NCBI RefSeq assembly: GCF_001949145.1
Contig: NW_019091361.1
Coordinates: 1,778,866 to 1,838,865 of the forward strand
Length of the DNA stretch: 60,000 nt
Direction of reading: 5' to 3'
From: Acanthaster planci
Taxonomy: Eukaryota > Echinodermata > Asteroidea > Valvatida > Acanthasteridae
This document shows, piece after piece, positions 1 to 14,100 of the stretch. The stretch's first letter is position 1. Every line of letters starts with the position of its first letter. The translations under genes and the position numbers were made by a program. The notes under the pieces are model-generated. The model was not told the DNA's origin and did no database searches. It saw only the letters and a list, made by a program, of their open reading frames with translations.

Positions 1-3000
1 CATGGTAACGCGTGCAAGTACATGCATACGCACAAGCATGGTTTGTTTGCTGTCACTGTAATATGGTGAAGGTTTCCTGTGCCATAGGGTGCCAAAATCA
101 CGAAGGTACTTCAAAGGATCAGCATTCTATCAGATTCCTGCCAATCCGCATTGAAGAGCGAAAAGGATCGCTGCAATTCGACACGAAAACTGGACTCAAC
201 TAGCTCGCACACGCGACTCTGCACTGTTCACACAATTTACCTTGCTTGTAAGAACATAAGTGTTTCTGATATTTTTGCAAACTACCAGTTCCTTCACAAT
301 CCAGCCATAAAGTATTTGTAGGCTCCCAAACTCTTGTAGTTTTCAGCGATTGATGTGTATACGCCAATGTCAAATTGATGAGGTAGCTGTAAATCCCGAA
401 CGTGACTTGCGCACATGACCTCACAAAACATTGATTTCAGTAACAAATATGGATCAGTGGAGCCCAATATATGCTTCTGAGTATACTGCGTCCGTGAACA
501 CCATCCAAGTTATTTACCAGTGTGGGAAAATATGATTTCTTTCATGGGATTCGTCATTTTCTTCTCAATTGAACATCGATCCAAATTGCGTGTTACTATG
601 CAATACATGCACATCTCACAAGTTGGCTTGATGACAATATGGCAGGTGAGTCGAGTCAGTAAATAACTTCTGTATAGTACTACTTGAGCTGCATGGCACA
701 CGTTTTAGTCATAACATAAAGTTTCAGTCACTTTATTAAAACAAGGGCTATCACGTGCATTATTATAATGATGCTCATCAGTCACCAATAAACAGTGAAT
801 ACTAAGTATCCTCGATACCAAAAGCAAGACCTGTATCCATTTCATTACAGTGTCCTATTAACCACACTTATTCTTACTGTACACTAGTTGTATACTACAT
901 TCACAGGTACATGTGTGTATCATGCCCTTTAATTAGCTTCCCAGCACCGGGTGCACATGTAATGTGTCCAGTATTATCTATGCCCCAGACAAGAAAAAGT
1001 TCATTGTCATCATCATTACTGTGTATTCATGCGGGGAGGTGATAGTCTGCATCTCCAGTCAACACCTTTGCCATCTGGTCAGATTATGGTTGTTGCCGGG
1101 CCACATGTCTTCCATTGTCAGCTAGGTACAGTTGCACTATATTTTTGTCTTGTCAGTCTGCGTGGACATGTAATATAGTATGGATACATACCGGAAAGAT
1201 CAACCTACGGGCAACCATACCACAAATTTTTACTCTACTGAAAAGAGGGGAAATTCTATTATGTATGGAAACTATGGAAAAGAAAAGTGCAAGTAAAATA
1301 CGTCTACCCTTAGGTCTTGACAGAAAGAAAGGAACCCATCCACTGAATCATGTTATTACAGTGTAGCTGTCATTTTCATTTTTTATTGACATTTTACTAT
1401 TACAAAAGTGAATGATGACGACATTGGGTGCAACTTCATCCCTTGGTTCACTGTGAACAGGCAATAGCGCCATCTATTGGCAGGTGCAAGCATGCATACA
1501 TTTTGCAGCCAACATGTACTCTACGCAACATCAGAACTGTTGCATTTGAATGTAAAATTAATATACATTTTAGAGCGAGAAACCTTCCTTCCTATTAGAA
1601 AAAAATTATAGAGTTCAAATCAGTATTATGCAAAGTTTTCTTTTTATTACTTTCAAGTACTTTTTCTCAGATACTGTTGTAGCCCAAATACACAATGCAG
1701 AATAAGCCTCCATGTGCATGCTTTGTGATGTGAAACTGTTTCAAAGTCAAAAGTGTGCCTAACTGTACGAAAATGTGATTTTTATTTTATTTAAAGTTTG
1801 ATGGGAAAAAAATCACTGAAAATGTGTGTATGGAAAAGGATACAGGACTGCTCATGCTGGGTGCTGCCCTCGTGAGTCCAGTTAAGAAAACTGCAAGCCT
1901 GGCCAACAACATTTGTATAAAAAAGATCAGATCCAGAGGTGACACAAAGAGATTGGATGTTAATTTTGATGTGGTTTTTTGTCCAAGACTGATTGACAAA
2001 AATGTCAAACATTGGAGTAATACTTCAGATGACTTGTAAGGTGGAATTAAACCATGTTGGTTTTAATTTATTGTAATCAAAAGTGCCAAAAATAGGTTCA
2101 AGTACTTTTGCGACTTGTACATTACAGCACTTTTGACCTCAACATAGTATTTTTTGTGAAATTAATGGAGAACTCCTATAAAAACTTGCATCATGTCAAG
2201 GGAGAAAGACAAGACTCCATCAGGTGCTTTGGAAGAAAGGCGCCGTATTACTTTGCATGGTCCTTGCTAACAAGGCAAAACTAGAATGATTTTGCCTCAG
2301 GGAAAATTTGAATTAATGACAAGTATGACCTAGACCATAGTGTGAAGTGCTTGGTTGCAGAAGTTTGTACAAATATTGTGTTGGATCAGTTGCAAGGCTA
2401 ATAAGTAGTGGTTATGAGGGACCATGGCTATAAACAAAAACAATCAAAAATAATCCCCCAGGGCTTCTTCGCCTTTCCCTGTATCATGTTCATCAGTGCG
2501 ATTTGCCATGGTTTTCAGAAGTGGCACATTTCAAAGTGAGTTTTGTCATATAGTGTCACAAATGAGGGGTCTTTTTTTTTTAAATTCCACGTGTAGATCA
2601 ATTTTACTGTTGCCAATCAGTCTGTCAATTCAAATCATGTGGATAGGGCATGTTTAATGTCAGAGGTTCTGTTTTAAATAAAAACCTGATGTTTTTCTTC
2701 CCCTATGGAGCCATCCCCATCCTACTGTACGGTTGTTATCTTGCAAGTGTAGGGTAGTATGTGTACTGGTGGTGTGATGTGAGCTTATCAGTGATAAAGC
2801 TATGGCAACTTGAGGTAAATGTGTCTCAGAGAGGTTAACCAAAAAGTGAAGCATTTCATGCACTGGCCTTTGATAAGATGAGGTCAGTCAGGTCACAGAG
2901 GTCACTTTGCCAACAGAATGAGGACACACATGTACATGTAGAGGTGTAGACCCCCCATTTGGCCTGTCTGTCACCTCCTATTGTTTTGAAGTGCTGGTAG

Positions 3001-3561
3001 CTGGCAGACTTCGCCTAGTCCAAAGAGGTTCAATCTCTATATATTCTCGGTTTCACAACATAGCGGTTGGGCTTAGGAAATGAATGTGACGGCCATATTG
3101 CATTTAATAAATCCATGTATTGTTTGGGGGTCGATATTTTCTCTTGATTTGTAATTTACATGTACCCTGTAAGTCTGTGTGCTTTTGAAGGACCCCCCCG
3201 AAACCTCCGACTTTCTCAAGAAATTTACTGGAATTAGTTGTGACTTCTCAGAGAGCAGTCTATCCCTGTGCCATGATGTCAAGATCTTTAGATCTTTAGT
3301 CTGAAAAAATTATCAAACTGCTTCTTTGCACCGAAACAACATTACCTTGTTACGAAACTGCTGGTTTACTGCCCAGTGCTTTGAAATTAAACTGTACAAA
3401 TGTACTGCACCATAATGAACAATACTGTGCAAGCATGCCATCATTGGCTGATTAATTGAACAACTAAGCAAGTTGCTTGTAAAAGGAAACTTAAAGGGTA
3501 TGCATTGGGCATGTTGGGGCAGGAAACACAGAAACAAATGATGGCATTTTTTGGCTCTCAG
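1..3561. other. Gene-free stretch
   Basis: The only specific items are a CTCF-like site at 1467-1480 and a strong GTGAGT donor-like site at 646. The frame before that donor is open from an acceptor-like CAG ending at 518, but the acceptor lacks a good pyrimidine tract. Other open frames are at most 83 codons and unconvincing. Confidence 0.4.
1467..1480 (-). promoter_or_regulatory. CTCF-like site
   Basis: The minus strand reads CCAATAGATGGCGC, followed by TA. It matches the bilaterian CTCF core (CCASYAGRKGGCRS) at all but one position. It is one of the few CpG-containing words in this CpG-poor block, which suggests selective retention. The match is by eye only, and binding is an inference. 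Confidence 0.35.
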
Positions 3562-3612
3562 GGATACATTACACCGTCGTGTACATGTATGTCAAACCAC
3601 TGAGTGAAGGGG
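3562..3612 (+). other. Possible 51-nt exon
   Basis: A pyrimidine-rich acceptor (ttttttggctctcag) precedes this segment, and a consensus GTAAGT donor follows at 3613. One of the three frames is open. It takes two bases (GG) from the preceding codon, reads 16 codons ending in a short K-P-L-S-E-G stretch, and leaves one base, so the segment is a phase-symmetric multiple of three. It retains two CpGs in a CpG-poor region. The product is not recognised. Acceptor/donor pairs this good are expected a few times by chance in 60 kb, so this is only a candidate. Confidence 0.25.
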
Positions 3613-5538
3613 GTAAGTTATTTGTTCATACCGTTGGTTAATGGTCACAATTTGGAAATTTTGTATATAACTTAAAACCCCTTGTATTTCAAAATTGAGA
3701 GACATTTATATGTATAAAAACTCTGTATCTTTTAGGTTGGAAGCATTTGGTCAGCTTGGAAATCATACATGTACCCGTAGGTGTATAATTTCTTTGGGTC
3801 TAATTGTATATGTCTTCTCAGCCCTTGTGCTGACAGCTCACCATATGTGCCAAGCAGCAAGCAGGCTTTCCCTGATCAAAAAAGTGCATGTTTGTTTTCC
3901 TAGTTTTTTTCTTCACAAAATTTCCTCCTTGCATTGTGAACACCATGAAGAGGACCAGATGCCAAACCGATTAATGGTGTCCCCACTTCAAACTTCAGCC
4001 TGGTACCCTCACCGCCCTGACAGTCCACCCCACACCCCCAGTGTTTATAGGAAACAGACAGGTTGTAAACTGTGATGGGGGCCTGTCACTGGTTGGGTGA
4101 CACTAATTTGGTGATTACTTTGTTTGTTTGCAACCATTAAAAGTCCCATTTCACTCAGTGAGTGTAGCTCCTTGTCACCAGAAGATGTATACAAAGAATG
4201 TGCATGTGTAGTGGGCTCTTGACTCATTATCAGGAAGTGGAGATTTAATTCTTGGCACAAAACATGGACACTTTTAAGTGGGCACTTCCGGACATGGGTG
4301 CATCTGTGCTGCTGGAGTAGTCATTGCATTCCTTTTTGTGGCAGGGTTGTGTGAGCTCAGGGCCAATGTTTCTCTGTTTTTGCAGTGAAAGTAACGAAAT
4401 ATTGCTCTTTACACAGAATTAATCAATGCTTTACATTGTGTGCCAAAGAAAATGTCATGCTTTAAAGTGATCTTTAAAACTACTAAATTTCAAAAGGTAC
4501 ATCTTCGTGTACAAGTTTGATTATGAATGGAAAAAAATCAAAGACTGCAATCTTTTGTCATGTGTTACATAAACTAAAAAGAAACTAAAACATACATCTA
4601 AATATTTAATGTTTGCATAAATGCATATTTACTGCATTTTGAATCACTTTTGTGTACATGCCCATCTCTTAGTTTCAGCCTGTTTCAAATTACTTCCCAT
4701 ACCTTTCTTCTCGCAAGTACAGATGATGAACCTATTTTCATTCCTGCTGTATGACAAGGCTGTGGTGATATTGAGTCCAGACAGTTAAGAAAAATGTATC
4801 TTAATGCAATTGATTGTCTCAAAGTCCAGTGTGTTAAAGTGGTACAGTCTTCTCAGTTTCCTCCAGGTTTAAACCCCCCCTCCCAATCTGATAAGCAAGC
4901 CTGGATGTTTCAAAAAGTGTATTCCCTTACAGGTCTCTAAAAGTTTAAGTTTGTTAAAAGGGACATTGCGAATTGCTGAAGTACAGTATAAATCCCCACA
5001 TTATACCAATAGCATTTTATCTCTTATGCTGTAGATGTGAACAGTTACATATTCATGTACAGTATGCTCTTCTTAGATTTCCCCTGCCACCCCCTAAGTG
5101 GAGCTGGAAAGCTCTAAGGTGGAAAAATAATTTTGGTTTTGTCTAGAATGTGTATGTATTTCACCAGTACATGTTCTACACACAATGCTGGTGCTACATG
5201 TTGGTGAACTTTGGAATCCTAGACTAATTAAATACCTGCTGGTGGTACATCTCCAGTCTCCACAGGACTCGGTATTTGTTGGAGTGCTGAAGTGCTCAGA
5301 TTGCACATACCCTGAATTGAATGTGACTGGCTCATGTTGGTAACTTTCATATAAAACTGTTGACAGGAGAATTTGACTCGACCCCTTGTGATTAATTCTC
5401 TGTCAGTTTCAGCCATGGGATATCGGTGTATCATTTTCAGAAATGCGACAAATGATAGCTTTATTTTGTGTCGGGGCCATAGGTGTATTTCATGTTGACC
5501 TTCAGAGTTGTCAGAAACATCCTGATTTCATTTTTCAG

Positions 5539-5603
5539 GGTTAGAGGTGGGACCAGATGATGTTTCCCCAACATCAGTTATGATGAGATTGTCTGACATG
5601 ATT
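5539..5603 (+). other. Possible exon, weak donor
   Basis: The acceptor-like sequence gatttcatttttcag ends at 5538. The following frame starts with two bases (GG) and is open for 22 further codons to a TAA at 5607-5609. It includes a V-G-P-D-D-V-S-P-T-S run. The incoming phase fits the outgoing phase of the candidate exon at 3562-3612. The only nearby donor (GTGTAA at 5604) is poor, which lowers confidence. No family assignment is made. Confidence 0.15.
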
Positions 5604-5700
5604 GTGTAACTAAACACACAAGCCATGGCAAGGCTCATTTGTAAATATGCCAGTTTCTGATACGGAATGCACACCTCAGGAAAGTTTAGAAGAGTTCACC

Positions 5701-5745
5701 TTCCAATGTTTGTGTGTTTTCTTGCACATTTCACAAACATTGGAA
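5701..5745. repeat. Perfect 14-bp inverted repeat
   Basis: The arms TTCCAATGTTTGTG (5701-5714) and CACAAACATTGGAA (5732-5745) are exact reverse complements around a 17-base spacer. The stem is too short and the flanks too unpaired for a convincing microRNA precursor. It is more likely a remnant of a small foldback element. Confidence 0.6.
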
Positions 5746-8700
5746 TCTGAAACTAGACAACCACTTTTTGAATAGATAAATTTAAAAATATGAACTTGAT
5801 TTAATATCAGCATACCAACATAAAACATTTTCTTCTGCTTCAAGAAAATGCACATTCGTGTAAAACTTTCCCGCAAACCTCATGTGGTCTAGAAAAGCAT
5901 GCAGTGTTGCGAAACCGTTGTTATCAGGTACATGTACAAGTAGGCTACCTCTGCCTTGAATCCTTTTTTTTTTATTGGCTTAGAATAATCATGTGACAGG
6001 GTGACATATATGTAACTGCATGTCACACTCACTGTCACCCAGCATTGTATGATACCACGTGCACCTGCGTTGTACAGGAGAATACAAGGACCACTAACTG
6101 TGTGTACTCTTAATGTTCAAAGATTCCTTTGTTAAGTGAAACATCAAGACAGAGCTTCACCTTTTGTGCTATGCATCCCTTGGGTTTTCAAAACATCATT
6201 TTCCACATCATAGCAGTCAACAATTGTTAAAACAACCTGATCTTTGTTTCAGACAAGGCCTTTATTAATGAAATATGAAATAAAATCTCATGCTGGTACC
6301 TGTTAAATTGTACAAAGTGATCTTTGAGATACACACAAAGATTAAGAAAAAGTTTTAAAAACAGACGTTATTTTAGTTTTAGATTGCACACTACTCAAAA
6401 GGTTTAATATACTTACACCACATTTTTTGATGTCTGTGGCAATCAATTATTTTCAAACATTTTTAGGTTTGTGCCAACTGAAAGGAAATGAGGCCAACTC
6501 CCCCAGGCTTTATATCCCTATCACATCCCACTGCTGACAAGTCCAATCCCTTCCACAGTGGCAGGAGATTAAACGGCGGATTGAGCCTGTCCTTAGGCCA
6601 GTAAATCCGTATCAGGGGGGATTAGCACAGATATTTTGAAGGAGTGGTTTTGTGGCATGTTTGCATGGTATGCAGGAACGGAGGAATTTCATGGTGTTGC
6701 TTGCATACAAAACTAGAAAGAGGTTCACAGTGTGTTCTTGGGAACTGGCTTGAGTCATCCATTTGAAATGCAGGAAATATGTGGTAGTCCCTGAGGTTAT
6801 GTCATTATGTGTGTGTATAAAAATATGCACCAGGTAGACAGATGTATACCAATACGTGCATGTATGCATCATGATTTCTGCACTGTATTACTTTTTTATC
6901 CATTTTTTTATTACTAAGACTGGGTATAAATCTTAAAACTGGGACTTTTGCAGTAAATTTTTGAATAATTTTACCAAAAGATTTACTTCAAAAATTTAAT
7001 GTCATGTTTCACACTTTTAATATTCAATTAGGGCATACATGTACTATAAATGTGTTACAAATTTGGGTCATTTCACTATGTAGCATAGCATGTGGGAAGG
7101 CTTAACCCCCAATTTGGTTCCAAGTTACCTGAAAGGTTGGTTTGTGATGCACAAGTTTGGCACATTAGGTGTTCAAATGACCTACAAATTTCTGCAAGGA
7201 TTTTCACCTTGCATTTCTAGGACAAGGTCGACAAAAACTAAATTAGTGAGCCAAACAAATTTAATCCCCACCTAAATGACTGTAATCCAATTATACTGTT
7301 TTAACAGGACTTGAAAGGGTAGCGTCATTGTGCTCCCTGAGATTCAGTTTCTCTCCAGTTAAGTAAAGAATTAGTGCAGGTCATCCGCCAAACTGACGTT
7401 TTGAAAGCGCAGGTCTGTAAGGCCTCACATGTGAGATCTCACACCAACAGGGGAGAGACAGGAGGTGTGACAACTGGGGTGAGACTCCCCAGGGGGTACC
7501 TGGCACAAATAGGGACAAATAAGGGCGGGGAAGGTGGAATTCCCTATGTGTGACAGGTGCAGGCATACCACTGGAGTTAGCCCGACTTTGAGAAAATATC
7601 ATGTTCTGCCAGTCAGGTCCAGCAAGAGGTGGCAAGACTCCTCTGAGGAGATCTGTTGTTTTGTGGCTGGCATATTTTCTCGTAATTTCATTTGGGGTGG
7701 AGAAAGGAGGTCCCCATGTACGGTGGGAAAAATCTTTGATTTTGCTCTGTGGGGGACAAATTTCTACCAAAAGCTAAGAGGTTTTGAAGTTAAACCCTTC
7801 ATAAAGTGTCCTAATGCAGCAGCTGAAAGAACTATAGCTCAACATTTTTGTAGCAGTGGTAAAAATCATTGTAAACTGAATCCTGTGCAAAAAATGCCTC
7901 CTGTACAGTGTATGCCCCATCACAAGATGTCTTGTATATTTGCATCATGCAAGACTGCTTAATAGGCTTGTATGAATGTATATATGTCCACAAATGAATA
8001 GGCCTGCTGATTTTGAAGACAATTGTCATTTAAATGGGGAAAAAACAAGTTGATACAAACACTATTGTCCTTAAAATTTTACATGAATGTGAGAATGCCC
8101 ACCTTCAAATGATACTCTTTGACATTGATGACCTTTAATTTGTTTTACCGAGTTACGTGTAAAATTTGGTTACGGGTTAGTACACGTTGTACTTTGAAAT
8201 GCTGTAAGCATTCTGAAGCCACTCTCCAATTATGGCTGATGATGAAAATGTACATGTACCTATCAAACGTCTGTTCATTTATCTTTGATTCTTCCTCTGT
8301 CTGAAATGGTATGACCCAGCCAATACGAAGTCTGATTGGTCCAGCTTTTCCAGCGGTGCTACCATCGCTGTGTGGGGCTTCAGCCATCCACAGCCCAGGG
8401 GACATGCAGCTTGTCAATATCAGATGCTATTGCCTTATAAAAACTGACCATTGTAACACTCGGTAGCTTGGGCGTCCATAATACCCAATCCATGGTCAAG
8501 TACACAGCCCATGTTATGCTTTTAATTGGGGACTGTTTACCTGACAGGAAGGTATTCCCTAATTGAGAGATACAGTGTACGCATCGCATGTAGAGGCAGT
8601 AAAAATCAAATTTATAACATATACTCAGTGTTGTCCACATCTGTATACCAGGACAGATGAAGAATGCTGCATTACTGACCCTACACTTTATGAGTTGCAC

Positions 8701-11060
8701 TGCAGCAAAGATGAACCAACCCATTGACATTAATTGTCCCCTTATAGTTTAGTTTAATATTGTACATTTTAGAAGCTAAAGTTCCAACGATAGACCTAGT
8801 TCCATGTACTCGCATCAGGCAGATTTTAGTTTGTCATTGTGGTCAAGTTTTAATTACCATTTGAGAATGATGCTTCTTTATCCATTATGCAGTTTCATTG
8901 GTAAGATGCTTGTTGTTGATGGTGTACATAATTCTCTCCTTTTCTTTCCTTTGTTATCAATTTATTTTCACATCCAGCTGACCATAACTCTCATGTGAGC
9001 AACTTATAAGCATTGATATTGAAAAGCTTACAGACATTTATTCAATTTGTCAATGTAAACCATTGCCAGGAACAGCATAAGGGACCATCTCCTTTTAACA
9101 TAAACAAAGCACAACCTGCAAAGATTTTTTTCTGAGCAGTAATTAGTTCCAAATGTGTTTCCCGGGTTCCCTTAAAAAGCACCCCCATTGCCACCCCAAG
9201 GTTGAAAATACATATTTCTGTTGTCTTTGCCGGGTTTTTGTATGGAGGTTCCAAGTTTTAACAACCGTGTTGGAATAAGTCAAGGTCTCCACTGCCTTAA
9301 AGGGACAACATTCAACTCAGGACTCCTCATTACTTCACATAAAAGAATCCTTGTGGCTTGAGACTCGACTTCAAATTTCACTGAGGTGTTCATTGGTTTT
9401 ACTGTCAGTGCCAACTGAGTCATGGCTAAACTGCTTACTGAGCAAAATTAATCGGAAGAGTTTATTTCAGAAATTGCAGCTGAAGCGAAAAATGGTCCAA
9501 ATTTTTTATTACGCAGTGGACTCAGTTGCGTAATGTATTACTGGCTTGAAAAGATCGAGATGTTAAGCTAACCTGCAACGTCTACCTTGGCCTTGGACAA
9601 AAGAACTGTGCTAATTGTGCTTAGTCTTGGGTGGTTACAACTTAAGATGTGTCTGATTTACACTTATCCTTCTCAGTGATCCCACAGAACATACATAGAG
9701 AAAACAAATTCTATTTTATTGCCCCCCAAAATACCCTTATTTTGCACTTAAAAATTTCTTAGTTTTTCAGTACAGTTACTGTTACTGGATCTATGTACAG
9801 GTATTAACGTTGTTCGTGAAGTTTGATGGTAGGTTTCATTAAAGTTTATGCATCAATCAGTGTTGTGAGAAGCAAGTTGATACCAACGTAAGCTAGATAG
9901 AGTACGGTGACATTGTCAAGTATTAAACTCCTGTATTTAGTCCACAGCCATGTCCCTGCACGACCATAATCCATTAGAGAGGTGATATGGAACAGGAGCA
10001 TGACAGAATTGAATGGAATGATCACAGGAACACATGTTAGTGATGCAGCCCATATGGATGGGAATAATTTGTTTTGGAGTGTAGAACATGACAGGGTTAT
10101 CAATCAGCAAGCATTAAATAGACAGTGAGATTCCTCTCTGATATTATTACATGCAGTCGATGATAGTTTCCCATATGAGCAAGAGTGCCAAGGAATTATG
10201 GCTTGCATGAACTACTAAATCATACTGTCTTTGTCTGAAAATGCTTACACTGAAAGAATTCTATTGGGTAGTACATATCACTCAACCGCCCAGGAATTGC
10301 CTACAGGGTGAACTTACACTGAATTGCTGTAAACCAAATGGCTGAAAATTGTTCCCTTTCAGTGGTTCTATAACAATCAATGTTTGGTTTCAGTACCAGG
10401 GGGGTACCTTAGAATTTGAACACACACATATTATCAGATGCTTTCATTTGCAATGTTACGAACACTATTTTAGGTGCTGCACCTGCCCTTATAATCAAAT
10501 CATGAACAATAAAACATCATACCTCACCAGCTTTCCCTGGGATCCATTTAAGACCCTCATTTCTCATCACACCAGCTCACTTAGCCCAGGGCAAGTCTAG
10601 CTAGCTTGACCCTTCACACTCCCACCCAATCCCCCCAGCAAGACTGCTCCAGAGTATTTTCTTAAAGAGGCAACCATTGACCTGGATTGAGGACAAGTTG
10701 GGGGAAGGGGGGATGAGTGGGGCATCAACGTTAAAGGATCAGTGCAATGTGTTTGTTCTTAGAACCACCTTTTTGTTCATGTTGAACTCCTCTACCATGT
10801 ATGGAAACTGTTTGAAATGTTTGGGGTGTTAAGTGAACTGTAAAAATCCTTTTTTTTTTTACAAAAAGAAAAATCACCAAGCTTTTCCAGACAAGTGAGG
10901 GCGCTGTTAGTGTCCAGGAAAACACTGTTCAGTTTACATGGTTCATGTTACCATTTTTGACCCTGAATCTATTTCGTCATTCAAACATTTCTGAGAATAG
11001 GTTGCTTACTGGCTGATTGCCATGTACAATGTACATGTACTTATGCATAATACATCGCCA
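5746..11060. other. Gene-free stretch
   Basis: I see no supported gene. Two overlapping opposite-strand frames (7381-7770 and 7534-7962) are long but share the same bases and have no recognisable motif. A G-rich segment at about 10690-10722 has three long G runs. The rest is unremarkable AT-rich DNA. Confidence 0.4.
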
Positions 11061-11170
11061 GAGGAAATAAAAATCTTAATAGCCAAGTAAAACAACATTG
11101 TTGAAAATATTCAACGACGTTTTTTGTACTTGGCTATATTTGTACTTGGATATTAAGGCTCACTGCCTCG
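11061..11170. repeat. Imperfect hairpin / MITE-like element
   Basis: The left arm contains cttaatagccaagta and runs into gttgaa. After a 4-base loop the right side has ttcaac and then a copy of tacttggctat. A second, shorter tacttgga-tattaag copy lies just outside it. The innermost stem GTTGAA/TTCAAC is perfect. The duplicated outer segment on the right explains the bulge when the arms are paired. No target-site duplication is obvious. Confidence 0.5.
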
Positions 11171-14100
11171 GATTACATCGTCTCAGGGTTTCTTATCAAT
11201 ATGCGCACATTTGTATCGGCAAAAAGGCCCCAAAACACAGATAACATTTGCAAAAGAAAAATTGAAAATAAGGTTCATTGAAACACAAAGGTGTAATTTC
11301 AAGGATTTTAGTCACATATTTCTATTGTGTTGTCCCTTTAAACTTTGACTGGTATCATCTTTTCTATCTCTCAGCCTGAGTAAATACAGAGGTGCAGGTG
11401 ACCTGAGATTATGAACTTGACTAATGATGTGTTGGGGGTCGTTATTTGCTCGGCATTCTTGATATTCCCATTCTCAATTCCAGTACACTGTATGTGTTTG
11501 TCTTGTTACAAAATTTTTGTGCCAAAGAATGTGCCTAATTCTCTAATTCTCAATTCTCTCCTGCAGTGAAAATGCTGCAAGTCTTGGCTTACAGTACCTG
11601 TATCTTGGTAGGGTCCCATGGAGAGTCTTTGAAGAATGGGGCCTCCTGTCATCACAGGTCAATTAAGTTGAGCTCATGTGCCAAGTTCCCATAGAGGAAA
11701 CTGATTCAGCCCCAGGAGCTCAGCCAGCTTGGGCCTGTTGACATCAGCACGGAGAGAGGGAACAGTAACTTTTTTCAGTGGTTTAATTGTGGGTTAATTA
11801 AAAGCATGGCCTCAGTTTTTGTGGACACTCTGTGTACCTGGAAGAAGTCTGTACTTGTACATGTACCTTTTTCTGTCACATCTCACTGTGCCTTTTCTCA
11901 TTCCTTTCTCTGTTTGGAAAGAATTATTTACAAATCAACATGAGAATAATTCTGAGTTTTAGGTTTGAGAGCATTGCCTGCAGGAACAAAAGTTCAAAAA
12001 TTCTTCGGCCAATCAGTTAACTTATAGGACTAAAGGCAACAGTACTGCAGTACTAGAAGGGTTGAAAGCTGTTTAATATATTTCCCCCAGCACGTTTGCA
12101 GTTTTGTCAACCTTGCAAACCTTTTTTTCTGATTGAAATGAACATACAAACGTGCATGTCATAAGACTTCTTAAACTAGTACCAGTATATACGGTACAAC
12201 TAGAATTTTTTCTCTTGAAGTATCTCTTTATAACTCCTTGTGCAAATACAGGGTTAAGATATGTCACAAGATCTAACAGTAGAGTCCATCAAAAGTCACA
12301 TCGCAACAAAATAGAGTACCAGAACTTCTACCCCAAGCCATGTTTTTTTTAGGTTACAGCCATCACCTCACTGCATTCCATGGGCTGCTTGCTGTGGGCA
12401 CATCACCATCGGCTGTTTACTCACATGTCTTGAGATGACATTTTATTTTCAAATCATCAAACCTGACTCTTGCCACCATTCTATGGTCTATCGCTTGACA
12501 GTCTTAAGAGTGATGTCTGAAGGACAAGTGTTATCTTGACTGCTTGCCAAGAATATATGAGGAAGGAGAGCTTGGCAAAGGATGAGTGGGCAGCCAGGGT
12601 AGGGTAACAAGAAAAGCATCCTGAATCTCACATAGGTTCGGCTGTTTGATTTTCTTCTTCAACAAACAGCTGAGGGCATCATCTGCCCTGACATTGTTCT
12701 GTGCTTTACTTCTAGCTTCATTCTGGAAGGGGAGAGATAGAAAATGGTAGGGAAAACATTTTGGATATTTTGATCGTAGATAGGCAAGTCACTGTTTGCA
12801 TACAGTGTTTTGTCCACGTGGCTGTTAATGAAACTGCATTTTGTCCTTGTTCCACTTTTGATCTGCTGATAGTCAAATGCCAAGGTTTCTCTCAAAGCAC
12901 ATCATAGTTGGGGGGAGAGACTAAGGAAAGTATCTTAGTGATACTGCATGGGTGCCAGCAAGTCTGCATCTGCATGCAATATCTCCAATCCTTCCTCTGC
13001 ATGTGCAAGCATGCAACCGTGCAAAGACATCTTTCCCATCAACTTCAAGCAATGTTTGTTCTGGGTCACCAACCTCCTTTGGACCCACTTTTTTCTGAAT
13101 CCCTCATCAGCCCTGTGTATGTTTATTCACGTGGCCAGCTAAAGGTGTGGGTTTGGCCCTCAGTGGTTCAGTCCTCTCTAGTTTCAACCCCAAGAGCCCA
13201 ACTTTCTGGTAAATTTTATCCCAAGCCCGTAGAGGTTTGACTGTAGAGGTAGAGTACACATTGTTCGGCGGAAAGTTTTGTGGCATCTGTACAAGAAAGG
13301 CTTAACTGTTGTTCTCTAGCGAAGTTGTATTCCCCCCCCAAAAAAAGCCCCTTATATCCATTGGTGCCACCAAGAAAGGGCAAAGCACTCGGCAGCAGCA
13401 AACTGACAAACCAACAGACAACAGATAGAAGAGGAATGCTTTATTTATTTAAAGAATATAGTACTTGTAGTTTTCAGCGAATTGGAATTTAATCCTGGAC
13501 TGAAAATGTCAGAGAACTAAGTAGTAAACATACCTGGGTTGTTGACAATAAGACAAGTGCCCCATGACAACAAAGATTTACCTCCCATTTTACCACACAA
13601 AGAAATGTGGCCTAATACACTATAGGCTACATCAGTGAGAAACAAATCTTGGCCATTAAGGTGTAGGTAAAATTCAGTTTCTGCCTGGATCATATATGAA
13701 TTGCGAGATATTGTCTTTATGCAAGATGATGGCCCAGTCTTTGTCGTAATGCATGGGACACATCACATAATTGCTAAATTTACATGAAATTTAGTTTAGT
13801 TACCCCGAAAGTGTTATTTCACCATGAAAAACATGTTACTGTTTTTTCACTTTGTTTTTCCCCCATTTGAAGCAAACTCCTAGAATGGTGCTGTCAAGTC
13901 TGTCAAGTTTTAGATGCTGAGCCTCTCCTCTGGGACAACTAAATACTTCCATACTTTTACGAAATGTGTATATCATTGAATGATAATAATGGTTATGATG
14001 AATGTATTTTCAAATTAGATGAATTACCTTTTTTCTTGAAGACTTTGCATAAAGGCTTTCCTGCCGACAGATCCAAACTCAAGACCAATTTTCCCTGCAT

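Noticed and set aside
379-386. let-7 seed-like TGAGGTAG
   Set aside because: Identity stops after the seed and the flanks do not fold into a precursor.
7381-7962. Overlapping 129- and 142-codon frames on opposite strands
   Set aside because: They mirror each other across the same bases, and neither has a recognisable domain or conserved-looking composition.
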